64,000 nt of DNA from Takakia lepidozioides. Lineage: Eukaryota > Streptophyta > Takakiopsida > Takakiales > Takakiaceae. A program made the position numbers and the translations under genes. Under the pieces are notes generated by a model. That model ran no database searches, was not told the origin of the DNA, and saw only the letters and a list, made by a program, of their open reading frames with translations. The stretch lies in assembly GCA_030704615.1 (NCBI GenBank), contig CM060732.1, positions 35,261,053 to 35,325,052 of the forward strand, in the 5' to 3' direction. Below are positions 43,227 through 57,362 of this stretch, in pieces; position 1 is the first letter of the stretch; the number at the start of each line of letters is the position of its first letter.

Positions 43227-45531
43227 GTGCGTAATTGGTTGTTCATCTCATTCTGAAACAGTCTCTTGATGGAATAGAAATATGTAAAATCCACCAAGAT
43301 GTATCTAGTGTGATGCAGAAGTATGATGACTGTTTCTGGGCTGATAGTTATGTAGCCTAAAATTACATACCTTGGATGCTTGTCTTTCTTATAGGAAGCA
43401 CTACAAGCAATGTCAGCTGATTATTTGCCAGGTAGTTTGAACAAATGAATACTCGCTAAAGGAAAGAAGGGCATCCTTAGGAAATGATAGGTATTTCGGA
43501 CACGCAAAACATTAACTGTGGTAACCTGCAAATCAGGGAGCTGCACCTTCAATCACATCGTAACTAAAAGCATGACAGATTTCCTGCCTACACCTCATGG
43601 TTTTTAATTTCACATTCAGATTTATGAGCTGAATCTCAACCAGCTTCTGGAAGTTGAGGTACAGTAGTGTGAGCTTCAGTGACTACAGAATCATGTCGAC
43701 TAGTATCAGATCTCTGTTTTGGGATGATCACCAGAAAGTGGTATTCTCTTACACTTCAGCTCACTTGATTGCGTATGATGATGCAGAATACTTCTCGGAG
43801 GCCTCTGAGAGCTGTGCAGGAGGCTTCACTGTTAGCAAAAGTTGTACGCACCAAGATTTTATCAAGCAGCCAGTTATGAGTGTGGGGCACAGTTGGGAAT
43901 CTTCAACAGACAGCAGATCGGTATGTGCAGGAAGCGTGGTAGGAGGCATTTTGTCCCCACAGATGAGGACAGAACTTACCAACTACACCAGAACCTCCTT
44001 AATTGTCACCCTTGGACACCAGCCTGGGCCACCCATGCAGCACATAAGTATAGCTGGTGTTGACCAGAGCTCTCATGTGCCTCCGTCTGGTTTTCTGGTT
44101 GTGCTGATATTGGAAGTTTGGTGCCTTGTACCCTAAGATTTGTTGTTGTTGCTTTCAGCAGAAACCAAAGATGCAACCAATCTCTTTGGACGTAGGCCTA
44201 GTAGAAATCAGAATAGGTGAGTGTATATTTTCACTAATCCTGTTGATACACCTGATTGTGCTCTGGCAACTACGGAGTGAAGAAATGTATGTCAGGGTAA
44301 TCATCAGCAAAATGTCAAAATTCAGCTTGGGACACAAGTAGGGAGATGTGGGGTCCATGTATCATCCACATCCCCTGCTCCCCCTCCAGGGCTTGGTGCA
44401 ATTGACCCCCAAGCAGATTGAGCTATTTTCTCCTGTCTACTGTCTAAGATAGTCTAGCTGTTGTGACCAAATGGATAAGAGGCAGAGATAACATACAGCA
44501 GAATAAACTGTCCTCCCAGAGTTTCCTTTCTTTCTAAGAAGGGGAGCTACCAAGCAATCAAAGGGTACCAACTGTGCATTATCTCTTCAACATGTTGTGG
44601 TTCACATCAAAGTAGCATGTTACATTTGTAGGGTAGCACATGGAAAATGGAACTCATAGAATATTAGTTTGCCACCCCACTAAAGTGGGAAATGCCCAAC
44701 TAAGTGAATTCTCAGTGCATCTACTTATGTCCCGGAATTGGCAGTTCAAAATCCTGAGAGGATGATGAAGAACTTGCTGCATTGAACTAGCATAGTAAGG
44801 CCCAGGGCAAGAAGAGGTACATAAGAGCGTTAAGAGTTAACGAACCCTTGTCCCACTTCTCATCTGCACTGAGTCGCTGCCTGCTGGTCTGCTTTGCCGG
44901 CCCGAGACCAAACGCCACCCTGAGACTGGGAACACAAACCCCAAGAGTGTTGTGAAGTTCGATGGGAGACCATCAACAGCAGACTGGCCATGCTAGGAAT
45001 CACTTGAGCGTTCAAAGCCGAGATTGTCTCTGGCCAAACCATTGTCCAGCAAGGTATTGTTGCTCCAGTTCAAAGCTATCAAAAGTGTTTAGCAGGTTTC
45101 TAGGCTGGGCATTGCTATCGTTTTGTAACTTATACACAGGGTGCTTCAATCAGGCTCCTGTCTGGCAAAAAGCTGTAGTCATGCCAAATCCGACCCTCAA
45201 TCGCACTGGATCAGGAGAAATTAGTGGTCTGGTGCAGCCCTCTCACAGTATATGATTTGTCAACTAAATGCAAAATTCAACAGACCAGCAGGTTGTTTGT
45301 TGGAAGTTCATCACTGCTTGAGAACCGGTGTGTATAGTGCCCACACTAGTATATTAATGGGTTTCCCAGTGGAGACCCACAGACAATGCTTTTGGAAAAA
45401 AAGTGAATCACAAATTTGATTTTCCTCACTTTACAACAGTAACCTAGAGCTGAGAAATGTGGAGAAAAAAAATGGTGGACGAAATCCAAGAGGAACCCAT
45501 GTGTTGAGAGAAATAATCCTAAGGAGAAGAT
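43227..45531. other. Gene-poor region between the HIT gene and RPL29
   Basis: Should hold the end of the HIT gene and the L29 3' UTR. A 160-codon open frame at 43654-44136 has no family resemblance and spans what look like intron sequences, so it is not called. Confidence 0.4.
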
Positions 45532-46560
45532 CTACTTTTTCTCCTCTTCTGCGAGTGAAGCTACATATGATGGGGGTGGTCGTATCACAATGCTGCGCTT
45601 CCACTGCTTATCCAGCTTCCTTGATTCTCTCATGGTAACGCCACGCTCAATTTCTCTTTCCCGTCGCACTGTTAGCATCCGTGCAACCTGCTCAAGAGGG
45701 GGGGCAACATTAAGCCCTCAGAAACATATGTCTGCATTGCTATGTCCCCTTCCTTCCCACAGCCTGACAATCTAGAATGAAGCGCTATCTTGCAGACATA
45801 ACGTCATGTGACAACCTATTCAGGGAAGATGATGGAAATACAAGGGAATGCACGAACCACATCCCCCCTCATTCTTCCAGAGGAAGACAATAATGACCCT
45901 ATCATTGTTTCCTTCAGTAGCCCATTCCAATCACAGGTGGTTTGACACTTCTCTCTTTATGCTTTAAAGTAAAAGACACGCAGACCTGTTTGCGGATGCG
46001 GCGGAATTCACTGCTCTTATACTCCTGGCGAGTGGCCTGCTTGGTTCGAAGCAGAAACAATTCACCCTTGAGATCCACCACTGTCGTGTTGATGTCCTCA
46101 TCATTCATCTTTCGTATCTCAGTGAGCTCCTGCTCCCTCTTCGCCATCATCACCACTTTTACAGCTCCTCCCCCCGTGCTTTGCCTTCCGGGCATGGCCA
46201 AATGCAATCGACCACGCCCATTGTGCACACTGCTGCTGCTTCCCACCCGCTCTGGCTACACAGCGAGACAGTTCCAATGTAAGTCGCAGGGAGACACAGA
46301 GCTTAAAATTTCCACTTTCCGCTTCCCTCGACATCAAGGCATAAAAGGTAACAAATGCAACACTCAGAATATGAAACATGGGTACTTGAAAGCACAAGGA
46401 GCAAACAAATGGGGTGATGACATACCAGTCTGAGAGAGGAAGCAAGCGAGGAGAGATTGGCGATGGAAGCCATGGCCACGTCCAGGGCGTGTGCGAGATG
46501 GAGACGAGGGTGCGAGACGGATAAGGGACTCCTTCTCATGTTGGAACTCCCGGGAACCAT
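45532..46560 (-). CDS. RPL29: Plastid 50S ribosomal protein L29 (nuclear-encoded)
   Basis: Three exons, 46560-46426, 46255-45986 and 45687-45532, join in phase 0 to 186 residues. The core KREQELTEIRKMNDEDINTT, VVDLKGELFLLRTKQATRQE, FRRIRKQ|VARMLTVRRERE is the conserved uL29 fold, a small protein near the peptide exit tunnel of the large subunit. The first 75 or so residues are Ser/Arg-rich with few acidic residues, as in chloroplast transit peptides; translation could also start at the in-frame ATG at 46473. The C-terminal extension (KQWKRSIVIRPPPSYVASLA) is longer than in bacteria. Its start faces that of Aquarius about 300 bases away. Confidence 0.93.
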
Positions 46561-46862
46561 ATGAACATATTGCGAACGCGTTCTCTATATGGGGACGTCG
46601 TCTTCTTTTCTTTTCTTTTCCTCTTTAATTATTTATTATTATTTTTAAAGGCGAAGATCTGTGCCCTAAAATATGGACCTGACCTAAAACGTGTTCGAGT
46701 TGAGATGTGAGAGAGAGAGAGACACACACAGAAGAGAAGATCGCACAGGGTGATGGATGCATAGGAAAGACAAACACAGGTGATGAGATTGCGAAAGAGA
46801 ACCGAAATTGAGGTGCAGTAAGGGCGACTGAAGGTGGAGAGAGAGAGTCACTGCATCTTTAA
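46561..46862. promoter_or_regulatory. Divergent promoter between RPL29 and AQR
   Basis: About 300 bases separate the two start codons, so both promoters share this space. It holds a pyrimidine-rich TTCTTTTC run, an AT-rich stretch and GA/CA dinucleotide repeats near 46708-46728. Confidence 0.65.
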
Positions 46863-49800
46863 ATGGAGGCAATGGAGCCTACTGGTGGCCAGTACAAGAG
46901 GGTGAAGTTTGTAGAGTATGCAGTTGCACCACCCCCCGTGGTGCCCGTAGCAGGAGCTTTGGAGAAGTCGGTAGAGCCGAAATTGGGAGCTGTAGCTGGA
47001 AAGTCCATCACGTTGAATCAGATACAAAGAGATAGGATCACAAGGATTGCAGCTGCCAATTGGGGAAAGGCTAAGAAAGCCTTCGATGCAAAGCTGGTGG
47101 ATGATATATACCGCACAGAACTCACGGTATCCACGCCATTGCAGCGGGTTATGGTGCTGGAGATCAGCCAGTACCTCGAGAACTATCTGTGGCCGCATTT
47201 TGATCCTCAGACTGCAACATTTGAGCATGTGATGTCCATTATTCTCATGGTGAATGAAAAGGTACCTTTGTGAAGTATCTTTTGTACTCGTCTTTCAGGC
47301 GTTGAAGTATTTCCGCCAGTAGCCATTTTCGCAGAGCGTGAGACTGAGCCAGTAATTGAATTAGGTGTGTTTTGCATAGCCCTCATCTCTGCACAGACAG
47401 TCCTGGACTGGGAATATTGGACCTTACCTAGATATTTTTGACTCTAGGTTTCTGTTCAGTGTTAGCTATCAAGTTACCACTCTATATGGAGCATTTTACC
47501 AACACCTCTTCTTCTCTTCACAGGCTTCCAAATTGCACTTGTTTGTAGAAAATGAGAGCTGTAATATTGTGGCAAGTTAGGAAAACACGATTTGCATCAT
47601 TACATGGATTTGCTACTTAATTTTTTTGGGCCAAGCTGTAGACCCTAAACCCTCTGCCCTGATTGAAATTTGTGTTCTTGAGGTTGTGCATGGCCATGTT
47701 ACAGTGCCGCTTACGGATGTCAATAACATCAAATCGATGAATATCGGATCTGAAAACCCAGTGCCTTTGAAAAGTGGTCCTCCAGGAGCTGGTTTCTTGT
47801 CGATAACCTTCTGCATGTCGGTTGGTTTTATGCAGTTTCGTGAAAATGTACCAGCATGGACGTGTTTTCATGAACGAGAGGATGTCTTCCCTTCCTTCTT
47901 CAAGCGTGTACTGACTCTGAAAGACCAGGTTTGGTTTCTCAGGAGGGACAATCAGGTCTCTCTTCTTGGTCTATTCAATATTAGGATTTCTGGATGAGAG
48001 GTGACCTGGACCCTTGATAAACCCTAACTCTGGTCCAAATACAAAATAGCTAGGAGGCACTTAGAGTGGTTTATTTTAATATTTAGGAAGAAAAAACTGA
48101 AGACTGTGGGGATGGTACAAGAAGTTCTGAGACAGGCCAGATTAATAATCTGAATTGATATGCTGAAATGGTGGTCTTTGGCATGGGAACTCTGGTAAGT
48201 ATTGGAACAATTGAGTTCTCTCTGTCTACGTAGTTCTTGTGGTGGCTAGTGACTGGTGCAGAAACAGCAAGCCACTGAAACCAGTGATTTAGTTGATCTG
48301 TTGGAACCTTGAATGGCATGTTATTAAAATGTAGACTTCACTTTGCCAATCCGAATGCTCACCAAATTGCACCACTGCCCCTCAAGCAATCCTTGGCAGA
48401 TGCTATGAAAGCCTATCAATGAAAATCCTGAGAGTCCACCCTCAAATCCCTTGTTTCTGTGCTATGATTTGTGCACATAAATTTGGTTTCTTTGTCAGGC
48501 TCATATGTTAAACCATATATGAGAGTCAGAATATTTGAGATTAATGTCAGCAACAAATAGTACTCGGTGAATAGAAAAGAAGAATTATCATCTTGCAGTA
48601 GAGAGGAAATAACCCCGGTTGCCCTGGATGGTTTGCAGAAGGATCATGTAATGAGCATAAGAGAGAAGGAAAACTACCTGCTGTTCACGATTCATTGTTT
48701 CCAGGTAATGATACTGCTAACCATGATTGTGTGTCTTTCTAATTTGATTTTTATTAACAAACATTGGAAGGCAGTCTGCAAGAAGCTGTTGCCTAGGAGC
48801 ATGCAAAATGTTTTGTAGTTGGTCAAGCCAGGTCTGTAAATTTGTATACATGCCCAGACTATGTTAAAAGAGAGATTTGTAAGCTCTGAAAGGATGTAGA
48901 TGAACTGTGGGTGTTTCCTGACTTTGGAGCAGAGCTTGGAGGATGAGACAGTGCGGTTACCTGTACTTCAGCTGGTTTCACTGCAACTATGGCGTGCACT
49001 TTCTCCTGGCCGTCTCCAGGTACAGATTTTGTTTCATTGCGCTGTTCCTTTCCTTTAGGGGTCTCTTAGCCACAAGCAGAGCGAGTTGGGGACTCCCATG
49101 ATTGATAGTTTATGGTATTTACATTCAGCAAATGGTAGACTGTAATGCCAGGTTTACTTAGCAGGCAGAAGTGGGCAGTACGATTCCCAAAGCCTTTGTC
49201 TAAATATTGGTTGCTATGAGTAGATGGAGTTGGTGCAACATCCCCAACTCTTGGTCCACTGGAAAAAGTTGCTGAAGAAGGAAGCTCAAGCATTGAAGAA
49301 CACAGGTAGTGCTGCTAATCCACGTGAGAAGCTGGAAGTGCGGTTTTTGCCATCGCTTTTGCAAGAATTTTTGGAGGTGAGCCCCTGTTTGATCAGTTCC
49401 TTCCTACTCAAAGCTTTGAAGAGAAGCTTCCCTAACTAGAAAAGTATTATATCTGTACAGAAGGGAGGGAAATGGAATTGCATCATGTATAGAGAGCATA
49501 CAGACCAATATTTTTTTTGAAATTGAATTACATGCAATGTTATTGGTGTGTCTATCATGGAAGAGTCTTCCTTGGTATCAGGGACCGTGTGCCTGACAAT
49601 GTTTCTATCAATCACTGTGAAGATCTTGGAGTCAACTGTTTCCTTCCCAACTGAGAAAGGAGAAGAGAATGAGGCAGGCAATGTAGCAATGACCGACAAT
49701 ATGACCGACAATGAACCATCGGTTGACATTGCATCGCTGCTCTACTGTGAACGTTTCTCTGAATTTTTGATTGATCTTCTCAGTCAATTGCCAACTCGGA

Positions 49801-52800
49801 GGTAAGCGCAATCGGGACATTTTACTTGTGGTTAGTTCTTTATGGTGACCATTTGAGTGGGTTACTGCTGTAGGTTGTTGGGTGGAGTTTGAATCTAGAG
49901 TTGTGTTAACTTAGGCAGAAAATGCTCTAGGCATTCAAGTGGCCCCTTGCTGGTGGCCCCTTGCTGGTGGTCTGCTTTTAGTGACAGTTGTTTTTTATTG
50001 TTTGCTGTTAATGTCTGAGGGGTGCAGAATCAATCACTCTCTTAAATCTTCTGAGGGGGACAATGGAGAATGAGACATAGTGCAGGTTTACTCTTCTGCC
50101 TTGTTCCGTTTTATTCTCTCATATTATATCAACCCATCGTCGTATTGTCTCAACACTTCAGATTCGTGAGAGCCTTGGTGGAGGATGCAGCGATTGTAGT
50201 GAAGAGTCGAATGAGTGCTTTGTATTCGCACCGCCAGGGGCGACTTTTCAGGCAGTTAGTTGATCTGCTGCGGTTTTATCAAGGCTACGAAATCAACGAC
50301 CAGACTGGAACTCAGTTCAGTGATGTCGATGTCCTACTTAACCACTGTTCACGCCTTCAAGCGCTTCAGCGCCTTGTCTTTAAGGAAGTCCCAAAGGTCT
50401 GGACTATTTCAGTTTGGTAGTTGTGTCAATGAGAATTTTCATCATTTCATCTCAGAATCAAACGATTCCGAAACTTCCAAGAGCTTTTTGAGCCCAACCT
50501 TCCCACTCCTGGATATGTTGGTGTGCTCTCTGTTGCTGTCATTCTTTAGTAATAGAGAGTACATAAAGAGTGTGTATGAACCATCTTAGGAAATAGCTGT
50601 ATTTTGACTATTAATATCCTTTGGTTTCTTGCCTTTATCCCTGGACAGGTTGAGAATTTGTGTCCACCATCTTGGTAGCTTGGTCAAGTGGACATCTTGG
50701 GTGCCTCTGGTCGCTTCTTAAGTGAGACTGGCTGTGAGCTTCTTCCTGTGGCAGTAGTATTGAAGTTGAACACACAAACTCTGACAGAAAACTACTTGAC
50801 CTGCAGTTACGGGAGCTAGCATTGGCAAATGTGGGCTCTATAGAAACAAGGAATCATCTCAAAAAGCAGCTTTCAGCACTGTCCCCAGAGGAATTCAAGG
50901 ATCTAGTCTGCAACAAGGTTTGTGCACATGTAATAGCATGCAATCATTGTTTCATTAAATCAGAAGTTGATGGTTCTCCAAGGATTGTACATGGGTATTC
51001 CTACACTTAGTCCTCTATTTGCTCAAAAATGTTGTCTTTGTTCAACCATATTCGCCACACTCATATTTGCCTCAAGAGGTTACTGTGAATCCTCATTGTC
51101 AGGTACTGATTCTTCCACATGTACTTGTTATGGAACAGTTGAAGCTGGTTGCTTCCACCGACCCTTGGACAGACAGGGTTGACTTCCTGGTGGAGGTAAT
51201 GGTGTCTGCATTTGAGAAACGTCAATCCCAAAGAGAGTCAATTAATGCTCTACCACTTTATCCAAATGAGGAAGTTATGTGGGATGAGAGCTTAGTGCCC
51301 AGCATCAACTACACGGGTGAAGGCTGCCTGGCCCTGCCGAAGCTCAATTTGCAGTTCCTTACTCTCCATGACTACATGCTCCGCAACTTCCAACTGTTCC
51401 GGTTAGAGTCAACCTATGAGATTAGAGAGGATGCCCATAATGTCTTGCAGCGCATGGGTGCACGTGTTGGTGATGAAGGTGAGACCCGGTTCTCAGGGTG
51501 GGCAAGAATGGCAGTCCCAATTAAGGAGTTCAAGATATCAGAGGTGAAGGAGCCCAAGATTGGAGAAATGAAGCCAGCTTCTGTAACAGCACAAGTTACT
51601 TTCAGCATCGGAAGCTTCCGAGGTCCACATCGCTCTGAATGGGATGAATTGAAGAGACATGATAATCTTTTCTTGTTCTCTATCACCCCACCCTTGAATC
51701 CCCCCAGCAAGGAGGAAATGGCCCGACTCAGTGTGCCTGAAAGGTTTGGGCTACAGTATGTGCGTGGCTGTGAAATCATTGAAATGCGAGATGAGGGAGG
51801 CACACTCATGAATGATTTTACAGGGAAGGTGAAGAAGGAGGATTGGAAACCCCCTCAAGGGGAATTGCGGACTGCTACTGTAGCTCTCGACTGTGCACAA
51901 TATCATTTGGATTCAGAGGATGTCTATGGGACTTTCAATGTACTGATGCGAAGAAAGCCAAAAGAAAATAACTTCAAAGCAATCCTGGAGTGTATCCGGA
52001 ACCTCATGAATGAAGACTGTGTAGTGCCTGACTGGTTGCACGACATTTTCTTAGGGTATGGCAACCCTGCTGCAGCTCAGTGGAACAACATGCCTAATTT
52101 GCTTGAAGAAGTTGATTTCAAGGACACTTTCCTAGATGCACAGCACTTGAGAGAGAGCTTCCCTGATTGTGAGGTATGTTTTTGGTTTGCACCCTCCATT
52201 TCTCTTGCAGTGAATATTGGAGTGAAGGGTTCATATGGATCAGGAATAGTTATTTTCCTGGTGGATCAGGAGTAGTCAGATTTCTCAATTTTCTTTTTTC
52301 GCCCAAGACTTGGATACCAAGGTCCTCGTCCATCGTGAAGGTCCGACTGAACTGGAGTTGGTATCTGTTATTTCTATTGGTGATCCATGGCAGTTCAAAT
52401 TTGTGACGCCTGATGGTGACGAAGATACAGCACCGAAGCCCCCATTCCGTGTCACGCTGCCCAAGGTTTCAAAAGTGTCTAGCTCCAAGCCTAAGCCTGG
52501 AGCTGCAAAGAGGAAGGGAGTGGACGGGGAATCAAATAGTGCTGCTAGCACTGTAGAGAAAGGGCAAGTTGTGGTCGAGGCCTACATACCACCTGATCCT
52601 GGCCCTTATCCTCAAGATCAACCAAAACAGAACTCTGTTAGGTTTACCCCTGTCCAGGTACTCAATCTTCTCTTTTCTCTGTCTTTGTTCATGCGATAGG
52701 GGTCTATTTTGCCGACTCCCTCCTTACGGAAAAGATAATGGTGGAACTTGGAGAAATGGCATCTTCTGGAATCTGTTGGATCCGTGTTCATTCATGGTCC

Positions 52801-55800
52801 AAACAGGGGTTGGATCAGGTCACAATTGGTGAAGATTAAAAATACTGGCGAAGTACATATATCAAGTTATTTTGCCTAGTTGTCACAAAGTAGCCTGGTT
52901 GTGCTAAGTTGGATAATGTTGGTTACCTCTCAAATGTGAGCCCAGAGGTTACTAGCTCTCGTACTGATTCAAGTTGGATTATGGTGTATGCCTGTGCGGA
53001 GCAGGTAGGGGCCATCATATCAGGGGTACAACCAGGGCTGACCATGGTGGTGGGTCCTCCGGGCACTGGCAAGACTGATACAGCTGTCCAGATTCTGAAT
53101 GTGCTCTACCACAATTGCCCAACCCAGCGTACTCTGCTTATCACACATTCCAACCAGGCCTTGAATGATCTTTTTGAGAAAATCATGCAGGTAAATACAG
53201 TTCAACTTCTGGGGTGTTCAATATTGTGTATCTCTCCTCCCAATCTCTTGGAAGGCTAATGTAACAGCTTCGCACATACGAAAGCTGTAACTCGTAAAAT
53301 AGTCAAGACCCTTGGAGAAATAGGCTCATTGTGGTACCTTAGATGCCTATGGTTGTGATCGGCTCTCACGCTGCATGCTTATGTGGTAGTTGCTCGGTAG
53401 GTTACAGATTCTGACATGTGTGGCTTTACATGCAGAGAGATATTCCAGCTCGGTATCTGTTGCGGTTGGGTCAAGGAGAGAAAGAGTTAGGCACAGATCT
53501 GAACTTCAGCCAAACAGGTCGAGTGAACGCCATGTTGGCACGGCGCCTTGAGCTTCTGGGTGAGGTGGAACGGTTGGCAAGGACTCTGCAGGTTGGTGTT
53601 ATTTTCTTCCCTTGTGGGTAACTGGCCCCTTCCAGGATGAGCTGCGTTTGCCGCATCAGAACCAGTGCTGACACACGTAGGATTCCATGGTGGGTGCAGC
53701 AATGGCCGCAGTGTATGAGAACATGAATGGCCTCAAGTTAAAAGTTGCCCGGAGATCAATTCAAGAGCTTGGGAGGGGAAGCTTTGATAATACAACAATG
53801 AGGAAGTAGAGAGTGGAAGGATGCTTTAAAGACAACATTCCCAAGCGTGATTAATTTTAATATATACTAGTTATCTCCAGAAGTCCTTTGGGATACAAGA
53901 GGCACAATCTTGAAATCACAAGGCTTTATCTGGGGCTATTAACAGCCTGGCCAAAGTTGTTTCTGTAATCCTTGAATCACATCAATGCTTCCGGGTTCAT
54001 ATTTGGGAATTTGCCATGCCGCAGGTGCCTGAAGATGCAGAATATACATGTGAAACAGCATCATATTTCTGGCTCCTGCATATTCTGTCTCGCTGGGAAG
54101 AGTTTGTGGCAGTGTGTGAAGGCTCACAAGACACCCCTGGCATCATCAAAGAAAAGTTTCCTTTCAAAGAGTATTTTACCAACACTCCACAGCCACTTTT
54201 TACAGGGGCCTCTTATGCACGTGACATGCGGTCTGCAACTGGATGCTTTCGGCATTTGAAGACAATGTTTCAAGAGCTGGAAGAGTGCCGAGCATTTGAG
54301 TTGCTCAAGTTGAGTAAAGATCGAACAAATTACCTCATGGCAAAGCAGGCCAAGATAGTTGCTATGACATGTACCCATGCGGCTCTTAAGAGACAAGACT
54401 GGCTTGATCTAGGTTTCAAGTATGACAACCTTTTGATGGAGGAGAGTGCTCAGATTTTGGAGATTGAAACTTTCATTCCCATGTTGCTGCAGAGACAGAC
54501 AGATGGTCATGCACGCCTTAAGAGGTGCATCTTGATTGGTGACCACCACCAGCTTCCTCCAGTCGTCAAAAATTTAGCTTTCCAGAAATATAGTCATATG
54601 GACCAGAGTCTGTTTACACGATTTGTGCGGTTAGGGGTCCCTTATGTACAGTTGAATGCGCAAGGCAGGGCGAGGCCTAGCATTGCTAAGCTCTATAACT
54701 GGCGTTACCGTGATCTGAGTGATCTCCCAAATGTGTGCGAGGGTCAGGCCTTCTACCGTGCAAATGCAGGCTTTGCACACGAGTATCAGCTGATTGACGT
54801 GCCAGACTTTGAGGGAAAGGGGGAGTCAGAACCCAACCCATATTTCTATCAGAACCTGGGTGAGGCCGAGTATGTGGTCAGCATGTTCCAGTACATGCGC
54901 TTGCTAGGCTATCCAGCCAATAAGATCTCAATCTTGACTACTTACAATGGGCAGAAGCATCTAATTCGTGATGTGATTGAACGGCGCTGTGCCAATCATC
55001 CTCTCTTTGGACGGCCCAGCAAGGTACGGGTGATTCGATCTTGGGGGATTAGTTCACTTTGTCATTGATTCCTCTCAAGGACAGATGTAAATGTGGCACA
55101 TGTCTAACCCCCTTATTTCCTGTCTGCACATCATTCATATGAATTGTTCCATTCAAACACAAAATTCTAGTTTGGTTGGTTAAAAGTAGCCAGGTATATT
55201 CCTGGGGTGTTTACATTTGGATGTCTCAATATGGAATGATATGTGGCTGGCTGCAGGTGATGACAGTGGATAGGTTCCAAGGCCAACAAAATGACTATAT
55301 TTTACTGTCGTTGGTGCGAACTAGAGTGGTTGGCCATCTTCGAGATGTACGGAGGTTGGTAGTGGCCATGTCCCGCGCTCGCTTGGGTCTATACATGTTT
55401 TGTAGGCGCTCACTGTTTGAGCAGTGCTATGAGCTGCAGCCCACTTTCCAGCAATTGCTTCAGCGGCCAGACAAGCTGGCACTGGTGCTTGGCGAGAGAG
55501 CTCACCCCACTGACCGACCTGCTCATGACATGGGGAGGGCCCAACTTGTGAGCGGGTTGGAACAGATGGCTGACATTGTGTCAAGGAAGTTCAATGAGAA
55601 GGTAGAAAATTTGTGACTTTCCCTGACTCTCTTCCACTTTGCTTTAATTTTTGTGATGGAGATCGTCAACCCTGTGTCAATGTACATGCAGATATGCCCT
55701 GTACATTGACATGGGGCTTTTAATGAGATGGAAATGAAATCCAGCCAACAGTAGTGATGTTGACTTCGTTCAACTAACCTACATCTAGTACCTGGCTTTC

Positions 55801-57362
55801 AGTACAATTGAAGCATCTGCAAGAAAGTGAGAACTTGGTCTGCTTCTAATGACACAAGTGTCCACTGAGTTCTTTGGTAGCTTTTGGGTACCATTTCTCC
55901 TAGTTACTCGAAATACGCTAAACTCTACCCCCATCCCGATTCATGAATGTGCAACTTAGCAGCAATAGCTTTAGAATCGAACCACAGCCTTGCATATACC
56001 AGGCTATGCAACCACTAGATACTTGATTTAAACGGCTGGCCACAACTTCAAAGAAGCCAACTTGAATTCTACTGTGGATTCAACAACAGCAGGGTTACAG
56101 ATGATGAACTTCTGTGTCATCAATCAAACCATCCGAAACTCTGGTCCCAGTCCTCTGACCTAAAGATGGTCGGGTAATGAAAGACAACCTTACCTGTTGT
56201 CCCATGACTGAAGATATGAAAGTGCACCACTAGACCATAGAACTCAAGCATCTTATCTGAGACTTATTGCTAGTGTAGGCTTCTAGATCATAACTTTCTC
56301 TCTGTTATTGGCAAAGTGCCAAGTGTGGGCATGGATCACTGCTGCAGACTGGGGGATAGACAGCAGTGCCAGAATGACGTCACAGTGTATAGCATGATGT
56401 TTATTGCAGCCCTTGCCATTCCCAGTAATTGTATTGTCATTGGCTGTGTGCAAGCCCTATTCAATGTTTTTGGGCTATGTTTTCATGCCCTGCTGGGTAG
56501 AAATTGCACAAGTGGCTTTGAGGTTGATATCGCACCATGGCAGAGTATCCAAAGTTCTATCAAACCTCCTTGTCTCTGCAACTGTTTGAAATTGTGTGCC
56601 ACAACATACTTGAAATTTTTTCTATTTTAACTTGTTGGCTTGAATGCTGAAGTGCATGTGAGATGACATTTGATATACAAACTTTTTTGACCGGATGTGC
56701 AGGTAATGGCAGGACAACTGGCAGAGGAGCAGACCTATGCCCACCCGCAAGGCCAAGCGTATGGGTTTAGGGCTGCAGGCGTCATGGGCCATCCCCCTTT
56801 TCCTGGGGTGACACCTGTCTCTGGCTTTGTTTCAGGGGGGCAGCTTGGGAGAGACACCCCCATCTCTCTCAATGGAAGAGCATCAGTCACCCAAACGGAG
56901 AGTGAATCTGTTCCCATGGAAACTGAGAGTGAAGTTGTTGCCATGGACTCCGTGAGTGAAGTTCCTCTTTTGGAGAATGACCACACAGCTTTTGTTGTGG
57001 CTGAAGACAATAATGCAGGGACTCTGGATGAGAGGGAGGAGAGGGATGAGAGAGACTCTCCTACTGGGTTGACAGAAACTCAAGTGGTTACACTGATGGA
57101 AGAGACTGGAACGGTTACAGTGATGGAAGAGACTGAAACTGTTACAGTGGTGGAAGAGACTGAAATGGTTACAGTGATGGACGAGACTGAAACGGTTACA
57201 GTGATGGAAGAGACTGAAACAGTTACAGTGGTTGAGGAGGGCAATATTATGACAGCAACTGAAGTGAGTGAAGTTACCACAACAGTCACAGAGAGTGAAG
57301 TTGTGACCACAGTTGAGGCGACTGAAGTTCCTGTGGAGAACGGGAGCGAAGGAGACCACTAG
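46863..57362 (+). CDS. AQR: Intron-binding protein Aquarius (spliceosomal SF1 RNA helicase)
   Basis: Aquarius is the spliceosome helicase that contacts the intron upstream of the branch point and nucleates the intron-binding complex. Fifteen exons: 46863-47261, 47836-47928, 48639-48704, 48933-49019, 49224-49376, 49623-49801, 50162-50396, 50807-50917, 51139-52173, 52394-52657, 53005-53190, 53436-53591, 54025-55023, 55257-55601, 56703-57362. All phases agree and the 4968 bases give 1655 residues. Landmarks: [20 protein letters not shown] near the start, [40 protein letters not shown], the Walker [10 protein letters not shown] (about 892-899), [20 protein letters not shown] (motif II), [12 protein letters not shown] (III), [19 protein letters not shown] (V) and [12 protein letters not shown] (VI). 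The C-terminal 200 residues are acidic with Glu-Thr-Val repeats and are not part of the helicase. Confidence 0.96.
57090..57240 (+). repeat. 30-bp coding minisatellite in the AQR tail
   Basis: About five copies of a 30-base unit built on GTTACAGTGATGGAAGAGAC encode ten-residue blocks such as [10 protein letters not shown]. Minor changes keep the frame. Confidence 0.9.

Noticed and set aside
43654-44136. 160-codon + frame after the HIT gene
   Set aside because: No family resemblance, and sequence looks intronic or intergenic; it may contain the missing last HIT exon but cannot be shown.
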